Source of the DNA: Blasia pusilla
Taxonomy: Eukaryota > Marchantiophyta > Marchantiopsida > Blasiales
Direction: 5' to 3'
NCBI GenBank assembly: GCA_050084515.1
Contig: CM114275.1
Location: 19,654,001-19,718,000, forward strand
Length of the DNA stretch: 64,000 nt
Position numbers and translations under genes: made by a program. Under the pieces are notes generated by a model. That model made no database searches, was not told the DNA's origin, and saw nothing but the letters and a program-made list of their open reading frames with translations. The first letter of the stretch is position 1. Each line of letters begins with the position of its first letter. Shown piece after piece: positions 33,810-44,491 of this stretch.

Positions 33810-34905
33810 TTTTTGTGCACCATGGAGACATTGTAAGTTTTGATGCCCCAAAACTTCATCTTCTGTCTCTCCTCCATTCCAACATGCAACTTATGGTATC
33901 TAGCTTGGAGATCTAAGGAATTGAATACTTTTGAATCAAAGATCTTCAAGGATGGGAATCGCATGCGGCATATCGATTAGACTTTGTCTATTGATTGAAA
34001 AGCGAATAGTCTCCGAAATCCACCCATCCGTCCACTTATTACTCACATCTTTCTTGGAAAATTTGACTTTGGCATTCCTCTAACATGTCATCTCCGCTAG
34101 TCCTTCCTCCACCGGTTGTAAATCTTGTCTCTTGCTTTGAATCACCTCCCTTTCCATCTTACTCTACCTATAGGGTCGTCAAAAGATCAGGGTATCACTA
34201 GAGAACTCAATGCAGATAACTAGATCCTTGAGGATACCCAAATCATGCATACTTAATATAAAACATATCCTATGACTCTTTGGCAACTGGAATACCCGAT
34301 GTCCATCTCCTCTTTTCAACTTAGGCCTAATATATGGTTCCCTAGTTTCCATTGTGACTATGGCGAGACTCTCTAACATGGTTTTTGGTTGCTACTATGC
34401 AAACCCGTGAATATTAATGGTGCTTTATTTCTCTTATGTAGCCAACTTAGATATTTTTCCTCCTTATGCTCCTAGATTTGCATAAGCATAAACCACTTAA
34501 ATTGTAGTGGATGCTATCTCTCAACATACTTGCAGCACATCCCTAGAAGCCCATCCATGGCTCTATTGATCACCTTGGAGATCTCAAGGTCTTTTGGTCT
34601 CACCCCCACCCACTGTATGTATTACCTTGATAGGAAAAGGGCTAACAAGTGTCATAAAGGTGACCTATCGCAACCGCATCTGGCATTGCTCAACTACTTT
34701 GAAGTTGAGACTCCATGTCACATGATTCAAATCAATCATCTTATTGAGGAGATAATGTCGAGATATCTTTGATAATGATGGTATTTTTGTCATTCATGTG
34801 GGAAATCCCATCTCAAACTCTCACTCATTGGCATTGGACTCCACCAAGTATATATTATTGTGTCTAATGATCCCAAACCAAGCTAGGAATGACCTCCTTA
34901 TATTC
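33810..34905 (-). pseudogene. DNMT C-terminus and RT of copy C
   Basis: At 34790-34830 the - strand still reads the MGFPT motif IX block. The region down to about 34540 is alignable to the DNMT-RT linker of copies A and B (+ strand words GCACATCCCTAGAAG and TCTTGGTCTCGCC-like text). The RT leader at 34379-34179 reads PKLKRGDGHRVFQLPKSHRI. RT continues to about 33815. The upstream DNMT motifs (I-VIII) are not in the window part of this copy. Confidence 0.65.
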
Positions 34906-34910
34906 ATAGG

Positions 34911-35225
34911 TGTTGGATTCTCAACATCCACTTCTCTGAACACCATTAATCTGATCGGCCCTCTTATATGAGGAGAAGCCTAGATTGATGGTTCCAACTT
35001 AGACTTCGAAGGAGTCATAAAAATATGACGTAGGTGATTTCAGGAGGAGCGTTACTAGGATTATCTAACCCTATATTGCATCAAGGTGCGGGGCACCCTG
35101 ATACAATATAGGGTTAGATATGGTTAGATAGGGTTAGATTTTCTATTAATGGAAATGAAGAAAAATAGGTTATAAACCCTAGTTTCCCGAGGAGTGAAAT
35201 AGTCGGGAGCCGTAGCGGTAGCGCA
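34911..35225 (+). repeat. 5' LTR of copia element
   Basis: 315 bp, TGTTGGATTCTCAACATCC ... GCGGTAGCGCA. It contains a strong hairpin at 35065-35117 and a tandem GGTTAGATATGGTTAGATAGG tract missing from the other LTR. The end was chosen at the CA before TCAGATTTAATT, where similarity to the 3' LTR ceases. Confidence 0.85.
35065..35117. repeat. Hairpin within copia 5' LTR
   Basis: The arm CTAACCCTATATTG pairs perfectly with CAATATAGGGTTAG. The inner arms ATCAAGGTGC and GCACCCTGAT pair with one mismatch around a GGG loop. In the 3' LTR only the inner arms survive. Confidence 0.85.
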
Positions 35226-35300
35226 TCAGATTTAATTAATTTGATGTTTTCCAGTATTTTGTATCTGGCAATCTAGAGAATTTGCACAAAATCTTGAGAG

Positions 35301-38300
35301 ATGGCTACTTCTTCGTCAGTTCGTGCTCGCCCTCCTCCGCTAGGTGAAGGGAAGTTAGATGGGTCTAACTATACATTGTGGAAGTTCAAAATGAGAATTA
35401 TCTTCAAATCATTTGAGATCTGGGAGACGGCTAGAGGGATCAATTCGAATCCACAAGCTACTTAGAGTTCTGCATGTTCATCTTCACTCTAAGTATTCTG
35501 ATATCGATCCTATTGTATTGATGGCATGGAAACGTAGAAACGTTGATGCTCTATATGCGATTGTCACGAATGTAACTGATTCTGTCATGACTCTCATTCA
35601 ACATATAACCACTGTTTTTGAGGCGTGGAACATTCTAAAGAATCATATGAAACAAGGAATGAGACTCAGATTCAAAATTTGGAGAATCAGCTTATGTCTG
35701 AGAAATTTTCAGAAGGAGAAAGCGCGGAGCAATTTTTGGCAAGGATCAAGAATCTTCAAGATCAGATGGCGTCCGTAGGAATTTCAAAGTCTAGTGAAGA
35801 TTTGGCACATCGGTGCATAAGGATTTTTCCTCCAAGGTATGACAGTTTGGTCACTCCATTGAATATTCAAGTAAGACCCACGCCGCTCACTTTTGAACAA
35901 TTTAGTGCAATGTTGGTAGAAGAGGAAATGCGCTTCAAAGCAAGAGAGGGAAGTGATGCAGCATTTACTGCCAACGTATAGAGAAGTAGAAATCATGATT
36001 ACAGCTCAAATGTCAAGAAGAAATTTCCAAGGAAAATCTTCAAATGCTTTTATTGTGGTAAGCTAGGTCATCTTATCAAAGATTGTAGAAAGAGGAGTCA
36101 TGATGAGAAGAACGGTTCTCTAAGACCTAAGAAGGAGTTTGGAAATTTTGTAGAACTAGGAGAACATGAAGTAGATGCTTGGGTAGCAATCAAAGAGTTT
36201 TGCACACAGGCGGAACATTCTACTAAGTCAAAAAGTGAAAATGCATGGGTGCTTAATAGTGGAGCATCTAGGCATATGACTAATCATAAGGATTGGTATA
36301 GCTCCTTATAGCCTCTACAGGAGCCCATCGTTGTTACTGTTGGGAATAATGCAAAGTGCTCTGTATAAGGGAAAGACACAATTTCTTTAGTCTCACAAAA
36401 AGGAGATGAAAAGAAGTTAACTGATGTATTGTACATACGAGAGTTGAAGCGAAATTTGATTTCAATAGCAGTATTATGTGATCGTGACCTAGAAGTTAGT
36501 TTCAAGAAATTTGGAGCAGTAATTGAGGATGCCAATGGGAAAGTAGTGGGTGGAGGTATACGACGTGCAAATATCTACGAGTTGTATGATTTCATGACAA
36601 GTGTAGGTATAGATCTTAGTAGAAGTAAGTTGTGGCATGAAAGATTTGGTCATCTAAGCTTTCCCTTACTAAGTCAGATGCAGAAATATGGCATGATTGT
36701 TGATTTACCAACAATTTATGGAATTCGGATACATGTGAAGCTTGTATGATGGGCAAGCAACATCGACAACCATTTCCACAAGAGTCCAACAATAGAGCAA
36801 AGGCTCCTCTAGAGCTGATTCATGCTGACCTTTGTGGTAAAATGAGAACAGTGGCATTAGATGGTTCTTCCTACTTCTTTTTAGTTATTGACAATTATAG
36901 TAGGAAGATGTGGGTGTATTTCCTTCATGATAAGGCAAGTGCTTTTGGAAAATTTAAAGTATGGCACAAGCTGGTTGAGAATGAGACAAGAAAGAAGGTA
37001 CAAAAGCTTTGCATCGATCGATGAGGAGAATTCTTATCAATAGAATTCAACCAATACTTGGGGGAGCATGGAATCAAGCGACAGTTAAGCACGACATATA
37101 CACCACAAAAAAATGAAGTTATTGAGCATCAAAACCGTACAGTGGTGGAGATGGCAAGATGTATGATGAAAGCAAAAGGTTTGACAGAAGGGTTTTGGGC
37201 TGAAGCTGTTAATAGTGCCATTTACATTCTAAATAGAAGTGCTACCAAGTCATTGCAAGGCATGACTCCTCATCAATCATACTCAAGTAAGGTACGATCA
37301 GTCCAACATTTCAGGACTTTTGGTAGTGAGTGCTTTGTACGTATTCCTGAAGCATCCATGATCAAGCTGAAGTCGAAGATCAAGAAGTGCATCTTTATGG
37401 GATACAATGATGAGTCTAAAGCTTATCGCCTATGGTGTCCTAAGGCAAAGAAGATGTTTGTGAGTCATGATGTGGTGTTCCTGGAACATCCTCGTCAAGT
37501 GGCGGATATCAGTGGTCCATCCATATTATCATCAAACAATTAGATAACCCACTAGAGCACACCACCAATGTTTACACCAGATCATCAAGAAGAAGAATTT
37601 GGTGATGATTACAAAGAAAAGTTTGCTCTTCCACTACGGTTGTCATACCCTAAGTGGATAAAGCAACTCTTGGATGGTAAGGATCCACCAGCAACTGATG
37701 AAGTTGTTACACATCCTAGGAGATCCAAGAGACTAGAGGAGCAAAATAGAGCTTCCGCACATCTCGTCAACATGGCCTTTATGACATAGGTCTTTAAGGT
37801 GGAAGAGCCATCATGCTTGGATGAGGATCTTATTCATCCTCAATGGAGAAAGGCCATGAAGATGGAGGTGAATGCTATTCAGAGAAATAAAACTTGGACT
37901 TTGGTTGAGAACCCAAAGGACAGGAAGATAATACGCACCAAGTGGATGTACAAGACTAAGTACAAGTCGGATGGTACATTAGATAAATTCAAAGCGAGGT
38001 TGGTTGCATAAGGATGCTCACAAATCAAAAGTTTTGACTTCTATGAGACTTTTGCTCCTACTGCAAGGATGACAACCATCCAAATTATTCTAGCGGTTGC
38101 AGTAACAAGATGTTGGCTTGTATACCAATACGATGTGAAGTCTGCCTTTTTGAACTGGAGTCTCAAGGAGGAGGTGTATGTATCTCAACCACCAGGTTTT
38201 GAGATACCCAGATTAGAAGAGAAAGTGTGTTTACTTCATCGAGCATTGTATGGGTTGAAGCAAGCCCCAAGGGTATGGTATCAACAAATAGATACATTCT

Positions 38301-39317
38301 TCTGAGAGAAGGGTCTCATCAAGAGTCCTTCAGAAGAAAATTTATATGTGTTTTGCGAAAATGGGATGTATATGTTAATAATCCTATATGTGGATGATTT
38401 GATCATCATCATAGTAAGAAAATAGAGTAAATGAAGGAGTGTTGAAATTTGAGTTTGAAATATCAGATTTAGGTCTTTTGCACTACTTTATAGGGTTGGA
38501 GATTTGGCAACAGTCAAATTCTATTTTTCTTTCTCATCAAAAGTATGTTAGAGAAATCTTGAAGGCATTTGGGATGACCAAGTGTAAGGCATTGGTCTTG
38601 ACAATGGAGTTAGAGTTGAAACTCTCAATGGAGGATGTTTCACCATTGGTAGATGGAAAGTTGTACAGAAAGCTTGTAGGCAGTTTGATATTTTTGTGTA
38701 ACACTAGACGAGATATTAGCTTCGTTGTGGGAGTGTTGAGTAGGTTCTCAACTAAGCCTCGTGAGAACCATTGGAATGGAGGGATGCGTATGTTGAAATA
38801 CATCAAAGGCACTATCAAGTACGGCATCACCTATGGAGCAGGGACGGAAATGACAGCTTTTTGTGACTCGGATTGGGCAGGAGATTTAGATTCTCAGAGA
38901 TCAGTTTCGGATTATTGCTTCTTGGTAGGATCAGGTGTGGTGTTATGGGTAAGAAAGAAGCAACCTACAATGGCTCTTTCTTCTACTGAGGCAGAGTACA
39001 AGGCGGCTTGTTATGCTTCTTGTGAAGCAGTATGGTTGAGATGGATATTGGAGGACATAAGAAAAGCACCAGAAAGTGCTAATGTAATTTGGTGTGACAA
39101 TAACAGTTGCATTGCCATAACACATAATCTTGTGTTTCATGCTCGTACGAAGCACATAGAGATCCAGTATCATTTTGTTCATGAATTGATCGAGAGAGAG
39201 GTTTTGAAGTTAGTCTATTGTGCAACAAAGGATAACCGTGCAGACATCTTCACGAAAGCTTTGAGCGGAGATCAACTTCACCGACATCTGAAGGGTCTTG
39301 GCATAGGTCCAAGATAG
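35301..39317 (+). pseudogene. Copia Gag-Pol polyprotein (gag, PR, INT, RT, RNase H), degraded
   Basis: Start MATSSSVRARPPPLGEGKLD at 35301. Gag ends with the CCHC knuckle CFYCGKLGHLIKDC (36045-36086). Protease reads WVLNSGASRHM: the catalytic Asp codon is AAT (Asn) at 36255-36257. Integrase has KLWHERFGHLS, a frameshift before the C-x2-C (EAC-MMGKQH), then HADLCG, CIDR-stop-GEF and TPQKNEVIEHQNRT. RT has WTLVENPKDRKIIRTKWMYK, VYQYDVKSAFLNWSLKEEVY and the catalytic LYVDDLI (about 38385-38405). RNase H (38439-39317) is intact and ends ADIFTKALSGDQLHRHL. At least six stops or shifts occur. Confidence 0.9.
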
Positions 39318-39357
39318 TAGTTCATATGAGAGTGGATATTAAGCGGGGCGGGGGGGG

Positions 39358-39643
39358 TGTTGGATTCTCAATATCCACTTCTCTGAGCACCATTAATCAG
39401 ATCGGCCCCCTTATATGAGGAGAAGCCTAGATTGATGGTTCTAACTTAGACGTCGAAGGAGTCATAGTAATATGACGTAGGTGGTTTCAAGAGTAGCGTT
39501 ACAAGGATTATCTAACCCTATATTGCATCACGGTGCGGGGCACCCTCATGCAATATTTTCTATTAATAGAAATGAAATAAAAATAGGTAAAAAATCCTAA
39601 TTTATCGAGTAGTGAAATAATCGGGAGCCGCAGCGGTATTGCA
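39358..39643 (+). repeat. 3' LTR of copia element
   Basis: 286 bp, TGTTGGATTCTCAATATCC ... GCGGTATTGCA. It is about 90% like the 5' LTR but lacks about 40 bp after the central hairpin. It follows directly on a G-rich polypurine tract. Confidence 0.85.
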
Positions 39644-42400
39644 TTCTTGTATGTCGAGTTATCTCCATGTTCAAGTTCCATCGAAGCTCTTCTTTGAGCG
39701 CACGGACGGACTAGGCCACTTTGTATCTATAAGTTTTGCAAAGATTTCAGTGATTTCGTCACTTTTTGTTTTCTCACACTGAAGGCATACCCTGTGGCGC
39801 CTACAATCTTCTTTCACAACATTTGACATAATTACTTCTCTTCCCTTATTCTACCTCAACTACTGAGTTCCAAGAGCAACACGATTTGCTTGTACCCAAT
39901 CTTGGTCGCTTTGCTGAACATTGTCTGTTGAATATCCATCGATTGAACATCAATCAACGGATTAGCCATCCGATATATGCATTGCAGGCGCAAAAAATAT
40001 ACCTCTATACCTAGCTTCCGCTGTGCCTAATTTATTACTTTTTTCTCTCCTCGAAGTTCCTCCCCTCAGACGCATTATGTCTTTGTCCTCGTTTCTTCCA
40101 TTAATGATTTCTCCCCTTAGACGTTCCTCTCCTCGGACGGGTTCTGATTTTCTTCCGTGTCTTTTATTATCCTTTCTCCCCTTTAACGTTCTTTTTCTCA
40201 GAGGGATTTTTTGTGTACTCCTGTCCTTTATTACTGGTTTCTCCCCTCGGACGCTTCTCCCATCAGACGTTCCTAAACTACAATGTTCCTCCCCTCGGAC
40301 GTGTTCTATTTTTTTCCCCTCTTTTATCACTATTTTCTCCCCTCGGACATCCTCCTCCCCTCAAACGGATCCTATTTTTTGGTCTGATCTCCGTGTTTGA
40401 CTTAATGCTTGCCTGCCGATTCAACTAATGCGGATGACTGGAGCTGCAAAGCTGCCACACAACATCTAGTTTCACTAACAATGTTCTGCAATCTGGAAAT
40501 GGGTAGTACACACGTTGCGACTATGGAAAAATATATTCTTTTTGATGATGTGTGATGATCGTCAACGTTTTCGGTGAGAGTAATTTGTGGCACATATGTG
40601 TTCACCACAGTTCCTTGCAATTGGGTTACGAACAAGAAATGTTAAATTTCCCACTCTTCACCCTCGCCTTGCCATACATCTCCTGCCACTCAATACAAAA
40701 CCAATTGTTGCACTCCGGACTTAGAAATGTAGAATTACAGCTCTCTATTGTAGCTACAGAGCAAATGTCGCAAATGGGTTGATCATCCTCTGAGACTCGT
40801 GAACTGCTAGCTCGTCTTGCATGTCGACATTTGACAAAATAAATGGATTTTAGTCCAAGCTATCACAAGCTCTTACCCGGATAAATCTGAGTCTAAGCAG
40901 TCAAACACTCCAGCCCTGAGCGCCTAGATTTTGATGTGGGAAGCATATTATCTCCGAGATAATCCAAGCAAAAGACTACGAGGCTATCGGCTTTTGCCCT
41001 AGGTACTTGTGTACCAAGTCAAGAAATCCCATATTAAAGTCAACCTTCTATGGTCAAAATGTTTTTGTGGAGGCAAAATGTAGGTGAGTAGGATCCTTTT
41101 TTGTTGTTTGGTATTGATGTCACAAGGGGACTGTGTTTCTTGACAACAAAGTTACATGCAAGAGACACATCCTTGAAAGGAGTAATTTAAGTTTGACATA
41201 ATGTAATTTTTGGCTAAACTCCCAGCCCAAAATCTGAGTTGAGAACGTTTTTTACTTGGTCCCTATGGAAAATGAGTCTCTCCATCCATCGTTTGTCTCA
41301 AATTTCGTGACTCATGCTCTGCCTACGGATGGGTCTAATTCCTCTTCATAACTTCGGGCATGTGTGATTTAAGAATTCCGACAATCTACTTAAGTCCATT
41401 TGTACATGCCATCCACGAGTAAGTTATCAACTCGAACGCTCATCATTTTTAAGTGGAAGTAGGAGTTGGGATGAGATTAGTGAAACAAATTATCCTTGGA
41501 CTTAATACTCTAGATCGATTTAGACAACATTGATGGATATTGATTCACTAAGGCTTCAGCCTCGTCTTCCAATGGCTGTCCACATGAAGAATAATATGTT
41601 TGTCCATGTCGCAGTAGAAGTGGTATTCTTTCTAGCTTCAGCATAAAGCTCCCTAATTCTTTAGCTCCTCTTCCCACACATATTTGTATAGACTCACTTG
41701 TGATACAACAGAGAAGGGAACTCCCGCTTCTCCAACCACTGAACGGCCCAATAATGTCTTGCTTCCTTCTCAATTCTATCCATTGTACAATTCAATCTGG
41801 ATGCTAACATTTTGTTTAGGATACCTGGCACTACTAGATCTATTGCATGCAGATCGTCCACAAGCTTCTTGAATTGTGGCATACAAGGTATTTCTAACCA
41901 CAAGCCTGTCTTCTTGTTTTTGTTAATTGCACCTTCCTCTTGCCATTCATAATTTGCTTCATTTCTATAAATCATTTATTTTATGAGTACAGCCTCTCAC
42001 ATTGTTGCCATTTGCATGGTTTTTATGGAAAAGTGCTATGTTGTGGTTTGTTGCAGCAGATTCTCTTTGGTCCTTGCAATTTCACAAATGATAGGTTTGT
42101 GTCAATTCGGATAACAACAATAGCTTTTAAGAGTCACACATAAGCCTACTTATATCTATCTAGATATACCAAATTCATTCTTAGTTGATGGCAAAGAAAC
42201 GGACTCTGGAGCCTACTCCGAGGTCAAGAAGGAATCTTAACAAAGAGATTGCAATGGTATGAAAATTCAGTCTACTAAAAGCTCGCCAATACTCTCATAG
42301 TATAGTTTCATTTCTGAGAAAATTGATTTGTAGTCCTCATTGCATGGATTGGTTATACGTTGGGTTATACCTTCGTAGATGGTGTGCCACATGCTCGTCA
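39644..42400. other. Region between copia and Helitron, mostly uncharacterised
   Basis: No supported gene. It contains the dispersed 13-mer block described separately (40059-40366). Elsewhere only short frames without domains are seen, including 41510-41975 on the - strand (QYPSMLSKSI and CTMDRIEKEARHYWAVQWLE), which might be a worn transposon remnant but has no recognised motif. The end near 42180-42400 may already be Helitron leader. Confidence 0.35.
40059..40366. repeat. Dispersed CTCCCCTCGGACG minisatellite-like repeats
   Basis: About nine copies of a 13-mer close to CTCCCCTCGGACG occur in 310 bases, at about 40060, 40110, 40127, 40176, 40241, 40256, 40289, 40337 and 40354. Variants include CTCAGACG, CTTAGACG, CATCAGACG and CTCAAACG. 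Intervals vary (13-65 bases) and are T-rich. Read on the - strand it gives repeating RGEE/VRGE residues, an artefact of the repeat. Confidence 0.85.
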
Positions 42401-42466
42401 TCTGTCAAGAACATGCAATATTATGGTTATTGTGGGGAAGTGCTATATTGCAATCCTCGCACATAA

Positions 42467-44445
42467 ATGTCCCTTCTTGAAGATCCAGAGAATCCACCAT
42501 ATGCATTGTGCAATGGATTTATGAGAGATTACATTATACCTCATCTAGGACACTTCCTCATATGTGATCTTTACATTTCAAATGGTCTTCGCACCCACAT
42601 AGACGTGTATATGACTCATGCTTACATCAGGCAATTGCTGAACGTCAATCCACTTGAGTTACAACTTCTTTCCATAGTACACTCCAGAGTAGGTGTAGAA
42701 AAAAAATTCAATGGCTTTCATAGAGGGTTGTTCTCGGTCACATCCCTTTTAGATTCTCCATATATTGGATTCAATATTCAGCCAAATCAAAACTACACTA
42801 GAGTTGTAATTCTTCCAACTATTCAACAACTGATAAAGATCAATCTTGAGATTAATCCATTATTCATATATTACAAGACTCTTATAGAGTCACCATACCC
42901 TAGCTCTGGGGTAGTCATACTTCCTTTATCAAATAGAACCACAACTCGGATATGCTAATAGCCTTATAGTCTTGGCCTAAGCTCTAATGATTGGGACCAC
43001 TTCACTACTAGCCATCAAATGAGCGGTAATTCAAAACATATGTTGTATTGGTGGAATTCAGCCACATCAGTTTCAAGAGTTGCGTGTCATAATGCAAAAT
43101 CCACTTGATATATTGGTATACCTTTCTTATGCAAGAGCAGACCATTTACTCATGCAAATGAAATCTACGGTGGAAAATGGTGCCATCTTAGACTTCTCCA
43201 CTTTCTTGAATTACCTAATAAATGAGAACGTACTCAACAATGGATTTGTAATGACACTTTCTTGAATCCAAAGGATAATTAAGGCCTCTCAAGAGAAAGG
43301 CCAAGTTACCCATAGCATGAGTCACGACCCCTATCATCCTGACTTAAATCTCCTTTAGGATGTTGCATACTCTCTTCTTGTCCAAAGAGAGCCTCCACTA
43401 ACATTTTTGATAATGGTAGTATATCCCTGTGAGCAAATGCATTTTCTCATGATAAACTATTGACTGATATTTCTCGAGCATCTCTTGACCCGCGCCTCAC
43501 CATAGAGACTGGTTTGTTTCCATTCTTGTTTCCATTCCATTGTGGGTACTTCAAAGGTACTTCTACATTCTCTAACTATATTCGGGAAAGAAACAGTCAA
43601 CAATTCAATCCATTCTTCTTATTTAAATCATATATTTATTAATGTACCAACTACGATAGGGTATTGCATTATATTCTACATCAAAAACATTTATTGTCAA
43701 TAAAGAGTTAGATCGTCTACATAGAGATAGACCCCACTTAAGTGATGAGAGCGTATACCACCATCTATCCAAATAGTCAATCAGCCCACAGATACGTGGC
43801 AGTCCAGGCCTGCTTGGCATCGACGCCATCTCAAAGATCTCAAAGCCATGGTGCACAAATGGGGGATGTTTCTTTTTACTCCTCACGTTAAGTTCTAACG
43901 AGGTTTTTGCAACTAGGTGGATTGAATATTATCAAATTGATCCTAGTCTTGCAAACTTCAACCTTAACTTTACATAGCGTGATGCTCCATCAGAATGTGC
44001 ATAGTTATTTAATATGAGACTTCATACTTTTCTCTCATTATTCATCTTCTAAGGTCCATGTATCTTGGGTAGAGTACAAAACTACCTACTACGTTATGAG
44101 TTGCAGGGCAAGGGGAGTTTACAGTGTTATATGATACTTTGGATTGATCCTGACGATGTTGCTAGTATTACATCAGAGATATGTTCGTACATTCCTACAC
44201 TTGATACAATCCTTAAGAACTTGGACCATACTGCTAGTAGTATGAATCCCAACAATATTTTACTAGACTTGGTCCTCCATAAGCAACTGGACACTTGCAA
44301 AGAAGGCATTTCTATTGTTAGGAAAAAATCTCAAAAATTGTATTGTCGACTTGGATTCCCTACTAGTATCAATACTAATACTAAATCATTCATTGACCCA
44401 CTTACCATGAAATGGAACTATTTGACCTTGAGCAGAGCATCGTAA
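42467..44445 (+). pseudogene. Helitron Rep (HUH nuclease) remnant
   Basis: 42467-42958 matches the Helitron N-terminal block (NPLELQLLSIVHSRVGVEKK). Near 43080 is RVIMQNPLDILVYLSYARAD. Rep follows: HHGFEIFEM-type DNA is antisense noise, while the + strand gives AMVHKWGMF, LLTLSSNEVF, DPSLANFNLNF and DAPSECA (about 43850-43995). The HUH block reads RYELQGKGSLQCYMILWIDP (about 44095-44155): the two catalytic histidines, expected as HxH in this block, are Gln and Tyr. YCRLGFPTSINTNTKSF marks the tyrosine-motif surroundings (44341). Inactive. Confidence 0.8.
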
Positions 44446-44491
44446 CGTCATCCCATACCACCCTCTCATACTCCTACTTTGGGGAACTCAA

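Larger units (their letters stand above)
32660..34910 (-). mobile_element. DNMT-carrying gypsy, copy C (most decayed)
   Basis: The - strand holds, from 34910 downward, the end of a DNMT (MGFPT block), an RT leader and an RT (FNSLDLQARYHKLHVGMEER). It ends in a leader/LTR-like region (33060-32776) like that of copy A and a TGTGCGCATTCACATCGCC segment near 32690. An inverted LTR and a (GA)n tract sit inside the RT. The copia LTR abuts it at 34911. Many substitutions and indels indicate this is the oldest copy. Confidence 0.7.
34911..39643 (+). mobile_element. Ty1/copia retrotransposon with both LTRs
   Basis: LTR 34911-35225, gag-PR-INT-RT-RNase H on the + strand, a polypurine tract (GCGGGGCGGGGGGG at about 39344-39357) and LTR 39358-39643. 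The order is that of Copia (integrase before RT). Stops and single-base shifts occur at intervals, but most domains are well preserved, suggesting a younger insertion than the gypsy copies. No shared 5-bp target duplication was found (left flank ...CATAGG, right flank TTCTTG...), so one flank may be rearranged. Confidence 0.9.

Noticed and set aside
40059-40366. CRISPR-like array
   Set aside because: Repeats are only 13 bases, variable and irregularly spaced in a eukaryotic transposon-rich context.
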